A DNA stretch of 64,000 nucleotides, taken from the NCBI RefSeq assembly GCF_018332455.1, contig NZ_BOPZ01000007.1, positions 81,109 to 145,108 of the forward strand, given 5' to 3'. Position 1 is the first letter of the stretch, and each line of letters starts with the position of its first letter. The position numbers and the translations under genes are program-made. Origin of the DNA: Clostridium polyendosporum (GTDB lineage: Bacteria; Bacillota; Clostridia; Clostridiales; Clostridiaceae). The notes beneath the pieces are model-generated. The model was not told the DNA's origin, searched no databases, and saw nothing but the letters and a program-made list of their open reading frames with translations. Of this stretch, positions 51,633 through 61,152 are shown one piece after another.

Positions 51633-52094
51633 TTAAACTTCCTTTAATAAGTTTGCCATTTCTATTGCTGTAACTGCAGCATCATAACCTTTGTTACCTG
51701 CTTTAGTTCCAGCTCTTTCGATAGCTTGCTCAATGTTATCAGTAGTTAATACACCAAAGATCACTGGTAATTCTGTATCTAATGAAACAGATGCAACTCC
51801 TTTTGATACTTCTGCACATACATAGTCAAAGTGAGGAGTTGAGCCCTTTATTACAGCTCCTAAGCATATAACTGCATCATATTTCTTTGACTTTGCCATT
51901 CTTTTTGCTATTAGTGGAATTTCGAAAGCTCCTGGCACCCATGCAACTTCAACATCTGCTTCATTAACACCATGTCTTTTAAGTCCATCTAATGCTCCTG
52001 ATAATAATTTCCCACCAATAAATTCATTAAATCTTCCTACTACTATTCCAAACTTTAATCCTTGTGCAACTAAATTTCCTTCGTAAATTTTCAT
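51633..52094 (-). CDS. ribH: 6,7-dimethyl-8-ribityllumazine synthase
   Basis: Condenses the RibD and RibB products to lumazine, the riboflavin precursor; 153 aa. Marks: [60 protein letters not shown] and the catalytic His in that segment, [34 protein letters not shown]. Last gene of ribD-ribE-ribBA-ribH. Confidence 0.98.
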   Translation of the reverse strand: MKIYEGNLVAQGLKFGIVVGRFNEFIGGKLLSGALDGLKRHGVNEADVEVAWVPGAFEIPLIAKRMAKSKKYDAVICLGAVIKGSTPHFDYVCAEVSKGVASVSLDTELPVIFGVLTTDNIEQAIERAGTKAGNKGYDAAVTAIEMANLLKEV

Positions 52095-52118
52095 AATATA
52101 TCCCTCCGTTACTTTATA

Positions 52119-53318
52119 TTAAAGATCTAAAAAATGTCCTAATTTTTCTTGTTTTGTTTTTAAATAAAAATCATTCTTCTCATTTGGATCCATTTGCAGT
52201 GATACTCTTTCTAGTATTTCAATACCATAACCAGATAATCCTTTTATCTTTCTTGGATTATTAGTCATAAGCTTTACTTTCTTTATACCTAAATCAGCTA
52301 ACATTTGAGCACCAATTCCATAATCTCTCATATCAGCTGGGAATCCTAATTTTAAATTAGCTTCTACTGTATCATACCCTTGATCTTGTAGAGCATAAGC
52401 TTTTAGTTTATTTATTAGTCCTATACCTCTACCTTCTTGACGCATGTATAGTAGAACGCCTCTATCTTCTTCAGCTATTCTTGACATAGCTGCAGCATAT
52501 TGTTCTCCACAGTCACATCTTCTAGAGCCTAGAGCATCTCCTGTTAAGCACTCTGAGTGTACTCTTACTAAAACAGGTTCTTCACCAGAAATATCACCTT
52601 TTACTAGTGCTACATGATGCTCTCCATTTAATTTGTTCACATAACCATATATTGTGAAATCACCATACTTAGTAGGCATATTAGCAACTACTTCTCTCTC
52701 TACTAGCTTTTCATTTTTTCTTCTATATGAAATTAAATCAGCTATAGTGATTATCTTCAAATTATGCTCTTGAGCAAATTCCATAAGCTCAGGAGTTCTT
52801 GCCATTGTACCATCATCATTCATAATCTCACATATAACTCCTGCTGACTTTAAACCTGCTAATTTAGGTAAGTCTACTGCAGCTTCAGTATGACCAGCTC
52901 TTTTTAATACTCCACCTTTTTTAGCTATTAGTGGAAATACATGACCAGGTCTTCTAAAATCCTTTGAAATTGCTTTAGGATCAAGTAACTTTTGTATTGT
53001 TAAAGCTCTTTCATAAGCAGAAATTCCAGTAGTAGTATCCACAGCATCAATTGATACCGTAAAAGCTGTCTCATGATTATCTGTATTTTTTTCTACCATA
53101 GGGAATATATCTAACTCTGTTAACCTTTCTTCTTCAAAAGGAGCACAAATTAACCCACGACCAAACTTAGCCATAAAATTAATTGCTTCTGGAGTTACCT
53201 TTTCAGCAGCCATTAGTAAATCGCCTTCATTTTCTCTATCTTCATCATCAATAACTATTATAATCTTTCCTTCTTTTATGTCCTGTATGGCTTCATCTAT
53301 ACTATTAAACTTAAACAT
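52119..53318 (-). CDS. ribBA: 3,4-DHBP synthase / GTP cyclohydrolase II
   Basis: Bifunctional enzyme, about 399 aa. N-terminal RibB makes dihydroxybutanone phosphate from ribulose 5-phosphate ([49 protein letters not shown]). C-terminal RibA opens GTP ([20 protein letters not shown] with zinc Cys, [20 protein letters not shown]). I use ATG 53318 with TGGAGGTAAATATT; an earlier ATG at 53333 overlaps the RBS. Third gene of the operon. Confidence 0.98.
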   Translation of the reverse strand: MFKFNSIDEAIQDIKEGKIIIVIDDEDRENEGDLLMAAEKVTPEAINFMAKFGRGLICAPFEEERLTELDIFPMVEKNTDNHETAFTVSIDAVDTTTGISAYERALTIQKLLDPKAISKDFRRPGHVFPLIAKKGGVLKRAGHTEAAVDLPKLAGLKSAGVICEIMNDDGTMARTPELMEFAQEHNLKIITIADLISYRRKNEKLVEREVVANMPTKYGDFTIYGYVNKLNGEHHVALVKGDISGEEPVLVRVHSECLTGDALGSRRCDCGEQYAAAMSRIAEEDRGVLLYMRQEGRGIGLINKLKAYALQDQGYDTVEANLKLGFPADMRDYGIGAQMLADLGIKKVKLMTNNPRKIKGLSGYGIEILERVSLQMDPNEKNDFYLKTKQEKLGHFLDL

Positions 53319-53347
53319 AATATTTACCTCCATTCATTTAATTATCG

Positions 53348-54004
53348 TTATATAAAACCGTTGCTGCTCAAAAAATCTACGTCTATTTTACTCTTACTTT
53401 TAGACTTTTCTTGATTACCTAATCTTAAAAGTTTCTCCACGTATTTTCCTACAACATCACATTCTAAGTTTACTTCTTCTCCAATTTTCTTTTTCAAAAG
53501 TGTAGTTTCTTTAGCCGTATGAGGTATTATAGAAACTTTAAATAAAACTTCATCTACGTATGCTACAGTAAGACTAATACCATCAATAGTTACAGAACCT
53601 TTTTCAACTATATATCTTAGAACGTCATCTAGAGCTGCAATTGATATCCATACCGCATTATCTTCTTTTTCATAACCTACAATCTTTCCTGTACCATCTA
53701 TATGACCTGAGACAATATGTCCTCCAAACCTTCCGTTAGATGCCATAGCTCTCTCTAAATTAACCTCACTGCCTGGAGATAGATTACCTAAATTACTTCT
53801 TCTCATAGTTTCAGCCATTACATCTACAGTAAAAGAATTATTTGAATAGCTTGTTACGGTTAGACAAACACCATTAGTGCATATACTGTCTCCTAACTTT
53901 ACATCTTCCAGCACTTTACTCGCTTTAATAGTTAGAACAGCTGACTTTTCTCCTTTAACTATGGACTTGATTACTCCAACTTCTTCTATAAGTCCTGTAA
54001 ACAA
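53348..54004 (-). CDS. ribE: Riboflavin synthase
   Basis: Dismutates two lumazine molecules to riboflavin; about 218 aa. Two homologous barrels with FTGLIEEVGVIK at the start, GGHIVSGHIDGTGKIV, then SVTIDGISLTVAYVDEV and VNLECDVVGKYVEKLL. Initiation is TTG 54004 (product MFTGLIEE), nine bases after AAGGAGG; the RBS lies across the ribD stop. A longer frame from 54037 would add residues not seen in the family. Confidence 0.95.
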   Translation of the reverse strand: MFTGLIEEVGVIKSIVKGEKSAVLTIKASKVLEDVKLGDSICTNGVCLTVTSYSNNSFTVDVMAETMRRSNLGNLSPGSEVNLERAMASNGRFGGHIVSGHIDGTGKIVGYEKEDNAVWISIAALDDVLRYIVEKGSVTIDGISLTVAYVDEVLFKVSIIPHTAKETTLLKKKIGEEVNLECDVVGKYVEKLLRLGNQEKSKSKSKIDVDFLSSNGFI

Positions 54005-54008
54005 GCTT

Positions 54009-55103
54009 CTACACCTCCTTTTGGATATAGCCTTCAATTAGCACATCATCGTTAAAAGTATTAATTGTTATATTTGAAACCTTAATCGCATCATTTACTA
54101 AAGCTTTTCCCTGTCCTCCTACTGGAGTTTTAGCATTATCGCCCCCCACAATTTTAGGTGCAATAAAACATAAAACTTTATCTACTATACCTTCTTCTAA
54201 CGCAGAATAGTTTAATTCACTTCCGCCCTCTAGCAATATGCTGTCAATCTTCATCTCACCAAGCTGTTTCATTAGATAACTCAAATCAACTCTTCCATTC
54301 TTGGCTGGTGTTGTGATCACTATTGCACCTTTGTCTTTAAGTTGCTCTATCTTTTCACTATCAGCATTATCCGTTGTAGATATAATACATCTTGAATTAT
54401 CATCTATATCTAAAACCTTGGCGTCTAATGGAATTCTACATTTGCTATCTACAATTATTCTTATTGGATTCTTTCCACCATCTATTCTTGTAGTAAGCAT
54501 TGGATTATCTTTAAGCACCGTACCTATGCCTACCATAATTCCTGTTAGATTATTTCTTATTTCATGCACATATTTTCTTGAATCTTCTCCAGTTATCCAC
54601 TTTGAATCTCCAGTGTAAGCTGCTATTTTTCCATCTAAAGTCATCGCGGTCTTCATGATTACAAATGGTGTTTTAGTTGTTATATATTTAATAAATATCT
54701 CATTTATCTTCTTACACTCTTCCTCTAGAACACCACATACTACTTCGATACCATTTTCCTCTAAAATTCTTATTCCGTTGCCTGCTACTAAAGGATTAGG
54801 ATCCTTCATCCCTATTACTACTCTTGCTATTTTCTTTTCTACAATAGCATTTGCACAGGGTGGTGTCTTACCATAGTGAGAACATGGTTCTAGAGTAACA
54901 TACATAGTTGCCCCTTCAACAGCTTCTTTTGCATTTCTAAAAGCATTTACTTCTGCATGAGGGCCACCATACACTTGATGGTATCCTTCTCCTATTATTT
55001 TGTGATCCTTCACTATTACCGCCCCAACTAAAGGATTAGGTGATGTATTTCCTATACCTTTTTTAGCTAATTCTAACGCTTTAGCCATATATTTATTATC
55101 CAT
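54009..55103 (-). CDS. ribD: Diaminohydroxyphosphoribosylaminopyrimidine deaminase / reductase
   Basis: Two steps of riboflavin synthesis on one chain, 364 aa. N-terminal deaminase has the zinc site in GPHAEVNAFRNA and LEPCSHYGKTPPCANA. C-terminal reductase from about residue 150 has MKTAMTLDGKIAAYTGDSKW and LLEGGSELNYSALEEGIVDK for substrate/NADPH. I use ATG 55103 (GAGGTGATTATT before it). First gene of the operon, following the FMN riboswitch at 55351-55460. Confidence 0.97.
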   Translation of the reverse strand: MDNKYMAKALELAKKGIGNTSPNPLVGAVIVKDHKIIGEGYHQVYGGPHAEVNAFRNAKEAVEGATMYVTLEPCSHYGKTPPCANAIVEKKIARVVIGMKDPNPLVAGNGIRILEENGIEVVCGVLEEECKKINEIFIKYITTKTPFVIMKTAMTLDGKIAAYTGDSKWITGEDSRKYVHEIRNNLTGIMVGIGTVLKDNPMLTTRIDGGKNPIRIIVDSKCRIPLDAKVLDIDDNSRCIISTTDNADSEKIEQLKDKGAIVITTPAKNGRVDLSYLMKQLGEMKIDSILLEGGSELNYSALEEGIVDKVLCFIAPKIVGGDNAKTPVGGQGKALVNDAIKVSNITINTFNDDVLIEGYIQKEV

Positions 55104-55253
55104 AATAATCACCTCGATTATTTATTTAAGATAAACAAGTTTAATCCGAATGAGTTTTCATATATTAAATAAAAACACCGTAATATACCAACTTAATCAT
55201 ATAGTTATTATCTATAATAAATTCATTGATTATTTACTAAAAATACGGAATAC

Positions 55254-55285
55254 AAAAAAGACTCTGAATCTATATCTTCAGAGTC
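55254..55285 (-). terminator. Expression platform terminator of the FMN riboswitch
   Basis: GACTCTGAA (55260-55268) pairs with TTCAGAGTC (55277-55285), then six T residues on the minus strand. Confidence 0.88.
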
Positions 55286-55350
55286 CTAATTACAAAATAA
55301 TGCTACAATAAGCTATAAATAGAAAAACATCTATCTATAGAAATACCATA

Positions 55351-55460
55351 ACTCTCTTCTCTCATCCAGACTTTACTGTCGGCTTCGGAATTACACCGAA
55401 TCATACCTCTCGGCTCGCGGGCTTTACCGCCGGTAGGGACTTTCACCCTGCCCTGAAGAT
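55351..55460 (-). ncRNA. FMN riboswitch (RFN element)
   Basis: Minus strand: CTTCAGGGCAGGGTGAAAGT, CCCTACCGGCGGTAAAGCCC, GCGAGCC, GATTCGGTGTAATTCCGAAG, CCGACAGTAAAGTCTGGATG, AGAGAAG. All conserved blocks of the RFN fold are present. It controls ribD-ribE-ribBA-ribH. Confidence 0.97.
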
Positions 55461-55478
55461 TTATTAATTTATATGCTA

Positions 55479-55507
55479 ATTCTAAAACTTTTTCCTACTC
55501 TTGTCAA
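55479..55507 (-). promoter_or_regulatory. Riboflavin operon promoter
   Basis: Minus strand TTGACA (55502-55507), 17-bp spacer, TAGAAT (55479-55484), about 20 bp ahead of the FMN riboswitch. Confidence 0.8.
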
Positions 55508-55625
55508 CATAGAAAATCTAGCACAACGAGTTAAATTAAATATAAATACCTATCTGCATTTTTGGTAACCAATATTTCAAATATAAATAAAATAATACTA
55601 TAAATATTAATGAAAGGAATGACAA

Positions 55626-56099
55626 ATGAGCTATACAACTAATAGACAGCCTCAAGGTAGACCTCTGTGTTATACAAATTTAATAAGAGAAGCAATGATA
55701 GGGGAACTGGTTGCAATAAATGATTATACTCTTCATATTGAAGAAGTTAGAATTCTTCTTCATCACATCATGGAGGACGAAAAAAGACACTATGGAATGC
55801 TACTAAACTGTTTAAGAAAGATAGACGAAGTTCAGTATGAAAAATCAAAAGAAGCAATAGAGCATGTTAATCTAAAAAATAAATATTATAAGATTAGTTC
55901 ATCATTTGATAGTAAAATAGAAGGAAATGTTTTAATTAAACTTAATGAAGATATAAAGGGCGAGCTAGAAGCCATAATTCTATACGAACAGCATTTATTA
56001 GAAATTCCAAACGAAGAAGTCAAAGAAGTATTTAAAGAATTAATAGACGATGAAAAGGATTGTTTATCAAGCTCCAAAAAATGTCACAAAAATTCATAA
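55626..56099 (+). CDS. Ferritin-like / rubrerythrin-like diiron protein
   Basis: 157-aa four-helix protein with two copies of a Glu..Glu-x-x-His iron-binding pattern: EAMIGELVAINDYTLHIEEV with IMEDEKRHYGMLL, then DIKGELEAIILYEQHLLEI with LIDDEKDCL. The second ExxH has Asp-Glu-Lys-Asp in place of His, so the di-iron site may be incomplete. Length and pattern are those of short rubrerythrin/ferritin-like proteins without the rubredoxin tail. The N-terminus (SYTTNRQPQGRPLCYTNL) is unlike a signal peptide. Role may be iron handling or oxidative-stress defence. Monocistronic, with a terminator behind it. Confidence 0.8.
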   Translation: MSYTTNRQPQGRPLCYTNLIREAMIGELVAINDYTLHIEEVRILLHHIMEDEKRHYGMLLNCLRKIDEVQYEKSKEAIEHVNLKNKYYKISSSFDSKIEGNVLIKLNEDIKGELEAIILYEQHLLEIPNEEVKEVFKELIDDEKDCLSSSKKCHKNS

Positions 56100-56114
56100 T
56101 GAACATAAATCATT

Positions 56115-56140
56115 AAAGGCTGACCCTAAGATCAGCCTTT
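56115..56140 (+). terminator. Terminator of the ferritin-like gene
   Basis: AAAGGCTGA (56115-56123) pairs with TCAGCCTTT (56132-56140). Confidence 0.8.
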
Positions 56141-56145
56141 AAATA

Positions 56146-56194
56146 TTATTTTCTGTCATTTTACAAAATGAAATCTGACTAAAATTGAATAGAC
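56146..56194 (+). repeat. Terminator-linked palindromic repeat, copy G
   Basis: Plus strand, directly behind the terminator: TTATTTTCTGTC, ATTTTACAAAATGAAATCTG, ACTAAAATTGAATAG. Same order as the minus-strand copies A, B, C and F. Confidence 0.7.
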
Positions 56195-56216
56195 TTTCGA
56201 TACTAATTGAAATTTA

Positions 56217-57566
56217 TTATGCATTTGCTTTCTTTTCAATTAATTTAGCTAATTCATGAGCCATTTTGTCAATTTCTTCTTGGTTTTCTCCCTCTAGCAT
56301 TACTCTTACTAGTGGTTCTGTGCCTGAAGGTCTTATAAGCACTCTTCCTACCCCATGAAGTGCTTCTTCAATCTTTTGGATTTCTCCCTTTATTTCTTCA
56401 TCTATTTCATGGATATTCTTCTTATCATTTGGAATCTTTGCATTAGCAAGCACTTGTGGAAGCTCCTTCATTATGGAAGCAAGTTCACTTAACTTTTTGC
56501 CGCCTCTCTTAATTATTGAAGCTATTTGAAGCGCTGATACAAGACCATCTCCTGTTGTATTGTATTCAAGGAATATTACATGTCCTGACTGTTCTCCACC
56601 TAAAACATACCCGTTCTTAACCATTTCTTCAAGAACATATCTATCTCCAACCTTAGTATCAACAGTCTTTATTCCTTCTTTTTCACATGCAAGCTTTAAT
56701 CCAAGATTGCTCATTACAGTAACAACTAATGTGTTGTCCTTTAATCTTCCGATTTCCTTTAAATGCTTTGCACAAAGAGTCATCATATAATCTCCATGGA
56801 TTAACTTACCTGTTTCATCTACAGCTAGACATCTATCTGCATCACCATCAAAGGCAAAACCTACGTGGCAACCCTTCTTAACTACATAATCCATAAGCTC
56901 CTCTGGATGGGTAGATCCACATCCTTCGTTTATATTAGTCCCATCAGGATTATCATTTATTACAAAAACATCTGCGCCCAGATCTCTAAAGGCTTGAACT
57001 GCAGCTTCATAACAAGCTCCATTAGCGCAATCTAGTGCAACCTTTATGCCCTCTAAATCTACTGGTATAGTTTCTTTTGCAAATTCAATATAGTCTTCAA
57101 GAGCTCCAACCTCTCTTCTCTTTCTTCCAAGATGCTCACCTGTAGGACTTGGCACCCCCTCGAAGCCACTTTCAATTACTCTTTGAATTTCGTCTTCTAA
57201 ATCATCAGATAATTTGTAACCTTTGTCATCGAAAAACTTAATTCCATTATACTCAACTGGATTATGAGATGCTGAAATCATAATTCCTGCATCTGCTCCG
57301 TACTTTCTAGTTAAGTATGCTATTGCTGGAGTTGGCACTACACCAAGACACACAGCTTCAGCACCTACAGAAAGTATTCCTGCAACTAAAGCTGATTCAA
57401 GCATATCACAGGATATTCTTGTATCTTTTCCTACTAATATCTTTGGCTTATGAGTCCCTTCTGTTAAAACATAAGCTCCTGCTCTTCCTAAATTATATGC
57501 TAATTGAGCTGTTAATTCCGTATTTGCAATACCTCTTACTCCATCTGTTCCAAACATTCTTCCCAT
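56217..57566 (-). CDS. glmM: Phosphoglucosamine mutase
   Basis: Converts glucosamine 6-phosphate to glucosamine 1-phosphate for UDP-GlcNAc and cell-wall synthesis; 449 aa. [19 protein letters not shown] at the N-terminus, phospho-Ser in [20 protein letters not shown], metal loop in [17 protein letters not shown], sugar loop [20 protein letters not shown] and the phosphate-binding [26 protein letters not shown]. Works directly after GlmS (46570-48396). Confidence 0.98.
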   Translation of the reverse strand: MGRMFGTDGVRGIANTELTAQLAYNLGRAGAYVLTEGTHKPKILVGKDTRISCDMLESALVAGILSVGAEAVCLGVVPTPAIAYLTRKYGADAGIMISASHNPVEYNGIKFFDDKGYKLSDDLEDEIQRVIESGFEGVPSPTGEHLGRKRREVGALEDYIEFAKETIPVDLEGIKVALDCANGACYEAAVQAFRDLGADVFVINDNPDGTNINEGCGSTHPEELMDYVVKKGCHVGFAFDGDADRCLAVDETGKLIHGDYMMTLCAKHLKEIGRLKDNTLVVTVMSNLGLKLACEKEGIKTVDTKVGDRYVLEEMVKNGYVLGGEQSGHVIFLEYNTTGDGLVSALQIASIIKRGGKKLSELASIMKELPQVLANAKIPNDKKNIHEIDEEIKGEIQKIEEALHGVGRVLIRPSGTEPLVRVMLEGENQEEIDKMAHELAKLIEKKANA

Positions 57567-57769
57567 AAGAACCCTACCTCACTTTGCTTTTTTATCAAAT
57601 TAAGCCACAATTCCTATTATAAATAAAAATTTATTTTATCACAACAACAGATAATAATTATAAACTAGTTTTTCATATTTTTCATAAATATATAAAAAAC
57701 AGTTAATGGATTGTAATCACAATTCATTAACTGTCTTTTCACAAGAGTCAATAACATATTTTATTTTAT

Positions 57770-58120
57770 TCATGTAATAATAGGAGCTAACAAAGTTTTT
57801 TTATAAATTCCTTTTAAGGAGTTCTCTAGGAATCTTTCTCCTTTTTTTAACATTATTAAGTATCTACTATCTTCTATAGCCGTATCAATATAACCGTTAT
57901 CTATAGCATACTTAATTAGATCATGCACTGAAACATTTTCACACTTATAGGCATTACACCCTTCATTATCAATATCTTCTTGACTTAAATTTTTATGTTT
58001 TTCCGTACAGTATTGTAAAATATGCTCTACAAATTTTTCTTTGTTAATTTTAGTTTTATATGCTTTGCATTTATAAGTATTTGATAGTTCTAGCAATAAA
58101 ACAATTAATTTTTTTTCCAT
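57770..58120 (-). CDS. Hypothetical protein (116 aa), possible winged-helix
   Basis: I do not recognise the family. The C-terminal part (LIKYAIDNGYIDTAIEDS, then YLIMLKKGERFLENSL) has the shape of a winged helix wing and third helix. The N-terminal part has Cys at 18, 37, 55 and 60 (KCKAYKTK, YCTEKH, GCNAYKCEN), which could bind a metal. Start ATG 58120 has ATGGAGGAATAGC. A terminator-like hairpin stands 40 bp upstream at 58160-58195. Confidence 0.7.
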   Translation of the reverse strand: MEKKLIVLLLELSNTYKCKAYKTKINKEKFVEHILQYCTEKHKNLSQEDIDNEGCNAYKCENVSVHDLIKYAIDNGYIDTAIEDSRYLIMLKKGERFLENSLKGIYKKTLLAPIIT

Positions 58121-58159
58121 AGCTATTCCTCCATATATTTATTTCTCTATATTTTTAAG

Positions 58160-58195
58160 CAAACAAAAAAGGAGCTTCTTCTGGAAGCTCCTTTG
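58160..58195 (-). terminator. Terminator-like hairpin ahead of the 116-aa gene
   Basis: Minus strand AAAGGAGCTTC, loop, GAAGCTCCTTT with six T residues following. It lies between the terminator of the YerC-type gene (58555-58598) and the start of the 116-aa gene, so it looks like a leader attenuator or the end of a short RNA. Confidence 0.6.
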
Positions 58196-58554
58196 CATCT
58201 TTAACTTTATATTTGTTAGCCAATCTTTAATTATAATAATTGTAACATATCATTACTGCATCATCAATAGAGTTTTTCCCATATATTTGAAATAGGTTAA
58301 CTATTACATTTTCTTAATAAAATAGCCTAACCTTTTAATATATTACAAGGCATAACCATTACTGATATTAGAAATTCAAGTATTCCCTAATAATATTAAA
58401 GAATTCATAAATACTACTTTTTCAAATGATAATGTTAAGACTGTTTTCTACTTCATTAAAAATAATATCATGAAACAGTGGCCCAGAATTACTTCTTTGA
58501 CATCAAATATTTCTACAAGCACTTTTAACTTCTGTAGAAGATATTATTTCTACA
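58196..58554. other. Intergenic region, no gene seen
   Basis: 360 bp between two hairpins. A TATAAT on the minus strand near 58230-58235 may start the transcript that runs into the hairpin at 58160-58195. An inverted repeat GTAGAAGATATTATTTCTAC lies near 58534-58553. No convincing ORF. Confidence 0.45.
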
Positions 58555-58598
58555 AAAAAGCTATGAACACAATCATATATGTTCATAGCTTTTTCATA
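58555..58598 (-). terminator. Terminator of the YerC-type regulator gene
   Basis: AAAAAGCTATGAACA pairs with TGTTCATAGCTTTTT around a 10-nt loop. Confidence 0.85.
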
Positions 58599-58614
58599 AC
58601 ATTATCTTGTTATA

Positions 58615-58923
58615 TTATTTATCATTACTCTGTTTTAGTCTTTCTAAAACTATGTTATATCCATCACTACCATAATTTAAGCATCTATTTACCCTACTTA
58701 TTGTTGCAGTACTTGCACCAGTTGTTAATGCTATATCTGTATAGGTTTTTCTTTCCTTAAGCATTTTAGCAACCTGTAATCTTTGAACTAATGCCTTTAT
58801 TTCATTAATTGTAGCAACATCCTCAAAAAACCTATAGCATTCGTCTATATTCTTAAGCTTTAAAATCGCCTCAAAAAAGTAATCTATTTCTGGGCTTTTC
58901 AATTTTGATTCATAATTACTCAT
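58615..58923 (-). CDS. YerC/YecD family TrpR-related protein
   Basis: About 102-aa small DNA-binding protein of the TrpR superfamily, YerC/YecD branch. Core helix-turn-helix: IKALVQRLQVAKMLKERKTY then IALTTGASTATISRVNRCLN, ending GSDGYNIVLERLKQ. I use ATG 58923, with GGGGTGATTTG before it; a longer frame from 58974 has no RBS. Family members are thought to be metabolite-sensing repressors, but target and ligand are unknown. Confidence 0.9.
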   Translation of the reverse strand: MSNYESKLKSPEIDYFFEAILKLKNIDECYRFFEDVATINEIKALVQRLQVAKMLKERKTYTDIALTTGASTATISRVNRCLNYGSDGYNIVLERLKQSNDK

Positions 58924-59075
58924 CAAATCACCCCTATTATGTATTCTAGCACTTTTCAATTTGTTTTTCCACATATTTTATTTACCAGTTTAAAATTCTA
59001 ATATTATATAACTTTACAGTTTTAATATAATAAATCATAATTATCAACGAAATAAAAATTTAGGAGGATCTTTTT

Positions 59076-59237
59076 ATGATAAAAAAATTTAACATTATAA
59101 CTTCTTCTTTAAGCATAGCGAATGAAAGAAAAAAAGAACTTGAGTTTTCATTGCTTTGTTTAAATAAGAGGCAAGTTATGATGGTCCAAAAGAAAAACAC
59201 TTCTATAATTTACTTGAACAAAAAGGTATGTGCATAA
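59076..59237 (+). CDS. Hypothetical small protein (53 aa)
   Basis: MIKKFNIITSSLSIANERKK then a hydrophobic/basic second half (LLCLNKRQVMMVQKKNTSII) ending YLNKKVCA. RBS TTAGGAGGATC lies seven bases before ATG 59076. A terminator (59222-59256) begins inside the last codons, so this is a complete one-gene unit. I know no family. Possible small membrane-associated or regulatory protein. Confidence 0.55.
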   Translation: MIKKFNIITSSLSIANERKKELEFSLLCLNKRQVMMVQKKNTSIIYLNKKVCA

Positions 59238-59256
59238 AGCCCATACCTTTTTTTTA
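59222..59256 (+). terminator. Terminator of the 53-aa gene
   Basis: GGTATGTGC pairs with GCCCATACC with one mismatch, then eight T residues. Overlaps the last codons. Confidence 0.8.
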
Positions 59257-59601
59257 TTAAAAATTTGAACCATTCCAGCCCCAATTGTCTACTTCCTCGT
59301 ATTTAACATAAATAGAGTCTGCTGGTATATTAAGTTCACTTTCATAAAGCTTGCATATTTCTTCTGTTACCTTACTTAAAGCCTCCTTACTTGTTTTACC
59401 AAAGATTTTCACTTCGATATAAGCTCCATATTCAAGCTTTTTTCCACGGAAATAAAGAGAATACTGGTCTTCAAATCCTATCATTAACCACTCTTCACTT
59501 TTTCCTGGTATGTTTGTAATTATTTGTCCAAGCTCTTTTTTTAAAATTTCCTTCTTATCCTGTGTTAATTTTACTGATACTTTTGAATCAATAAATGGCA
59601 T
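59257..59601 (-). CDS. MIF-like tautomerase
   Basis: 114-aa member of the macrophage migration inhibitory factor/tautomerase superfamily. Pro2, catalytic after Met removal, is present (MPFIDSKVSVKLTQ), followed by the MIF pattern SEEWLMIGFEDQYSLYFRG and the tail DSIYVKYEEVDNWGWNGSNF, including the Trp-Asn-Gly that ends many MIF proteins. Tautomerase of phenylpyruvate-type substrates is likely; true substrate unknown. RBS GAGGAGGATATG. Convergent with the 53-aa gene and divergent from the FAD oxidoreductase. Confidence 0.9.
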   Translation of the reverse strand: MPFIDSKVSVKLTQDKKEILKKELGQIITNIPGKSEEWLMIGFEDQYSLYFRGKKLEYGAYIEVKIFGKTSKEALSKVTEEICKLYESELNIPADSIYVKYEEVDNWGWNGSNF

Positions 59602-59802
59602 ATCATATCCTCCTCAACCTATGAATTATTATAATTATTATACTAAATATTAACTACCTATATAATCTTAAACATTAACATCTATTCAATATATTTTACC
59701 AAATTTAATACTAATTAACTAACTACACTTTAAGCACTCTAAGGAATATTTTTAGTGAATAATAAATATTCTAGTATAGTATCAATTTTACAGGGGTTAG
59801 AA

Positions 59803-61083
59803 ATGAAAGTAGTTATAATAGGCGGTGGCTGGGGTGGTTGCGCTGCTGCTGTTGCTGCCAAAAAAGCTGGGGCAGAGGTAGAAATCTTTGAGAGGACAGA
59901 CCTTCTTCTTGGTGTAGGTAACGTAGGTGGAATAATGAGAAACAACGGTAGATATACCGCAGCCGAAGAACTGATATCTCTTGGAGCAGGTGATTTAATA
60001 CGTATAATGGACAATAATGCAATCCATAAAAATATAGACTTTCCTCAACATAAACATGCATGGCTTTGTGATGTAAGCAAGGTTGAACCCCAAGTAAGAG
60101 AATACCTTTTAAGCCTTGGCATAAAAATTAATTTTACATCTAGGGCTATAGATGTAATAAAAGAAGGCAATAAAATTAAATCTGTAAAGTTCTATGATAA
60201 GTCTATTGTGGAAGGAGATGCATTTGTAGAGGCTACTGGATCTACAGGATCTATGGACAATTGCACTAAATACGGAAATGGCTGCGTTATGTGTGTTCTT
60301 AGATGTCCAACTTATGGAATGAGAGTAAGTCTTAGTGCTAAAGCAGGAATTATAGATATTCCTGGTGAGAGAGGTGACGGAACTATTGGTGCTTTTAGTG
60401 GTTCCTGTGAAATACCAAGAGAAAGTTTATCGCCTGAACTATTAAAAGAACTAGAGAAAACAGGCTCAGTTATACTAAAAATATCACCAGAAGATGTAAA
60501 TCTAGATAAACTCAATACAAAGGTTTGTCAGCAGTATGCACTTAAGGAATTTGCAGAAAATATTATTTTGTTAGATACTGGACATATAAAGGTTATGACA
60601 TCTTACTATCCAATAGAAAAGCTTAGAAAGATTAAAGGATTAGAAAATGCTAGATATATGGACCCATATTCAGGAGGAAAAGGAAACTCAGTAAGATATT
60701 TATCATCAACACCTAGAGGAGATGACATGAAGGTAGTTGGACTAGATAATACATTTGTGGCGGGAGAAAAGGCAGGATTTTTTATAGGCCATACTGAAGC
60801 TATGTGTACCGGAACATTGGCAGGACATAATGCTGTTAGAAATTCCTTAGGAATGGATACTTTAATTCTACCTAGAAAAACTGTAATTGGTGACATTGTT
60901 GCATATGCTAATGAACGATTAAATACTTCAGATGGAAAAAGAGTAAGACATACATTTTCTGGAGCAGAATATTTTGAGAGAATGAAGACCTTAGGATTAT
61001 ATTCAATAAATAATGAGGAAATAAATAAAAGAATTGAGACCCTTGGTTTAAAAGGAGTCTTTGAAAATACACTTATCTCTTAG
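59803..61083 (+). CDS. FAD-dependent oxidoreductase
   Basis: 426 aa. Rossmann FAD motif at the N-terminus (KVVIIGGGWGGCAAAVAAKK, then EIFERTDLLLG) and a C-terminal FAD closure (TFVAGEKAGFFIGHTEA, TGTLAGHNAVR). The middle resembles TrmFO/GidA and succinate-dehydrogenase-like flavoproteins, with a Cys-rich segment (GNGCVMCVLRCPTYGMR) that could hold a metal or form a redox pair. ATG 59803 has CAGGGG before it. The substrate is unknown; TrmFO itself is a separate, more conserved protein, so I do not call it that. Confidence 0.85.
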   Translation: MKVVIIGGGWGGCAAAVAAKKAGAEVEIFERTDLLLGVGNVGGIMRNNGRYTAAEELISLGAGDLIRIMDNNAIHKNIDFPQHKHAWLCDVSKVEPQVREYLLSLGIKINFTSRAIDVIKEGNKIKSVKFYDKSIVEGDAFVEATGSTGSMDNCTKYGNGCVMCVLRCPTYGMRVSLSAKAGIIDIPGERGDGTIGAFSGSCEIPRESLSPELLKELEKTGSVILKISPEDVNLDKLNTKVCQQYALKEFAENIILLDTGHIKVMTSYYPIEKLRKIKGLENARYMDPYSGGKGNSVRYLSSTPRGDDMKVVGLDNTFVAGEKAGFFIGHTEAMCTGTLAGHNAVRNSLGMDTLILPRKTVIGDIVAYANERLNTSDGKRVRHTFSGAEYFERMKTLGLYSINNEEINKRIETLGLKGVFENTLIS

Positions 61084-61103
61084 CAATTCATTTTTTTCTA
61101 CAG

Positions 61104-61152
61104 AAGGAGTATTCTCAAACATTATTAAAGTCTTGAGAATACTCCTTTTAAT
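61104..61152 (+). terminator. Terminator of the FAD oxidoreductase gene
   Basis: AAGGAGTATTCTCAA (61104-61118) pairs with TTGAGAATACTCCTT (61133-61147), then TTTAATTT. Confidence 0.85.

Noticed and set aside
58470..58760. 96-codon plus-strand frame
   Set aside because: Runs through the terminator at 58555-58598 and antisense to the YerC-type gene; no RBS.
59803..61083. FAD oxidoreductase as TrmFO/GidA
   Set aside because: Shares the FAD motifs but not the long conserved tRNA-binding segments, and it carries a CxxC..C cluster unlike TrmFO.
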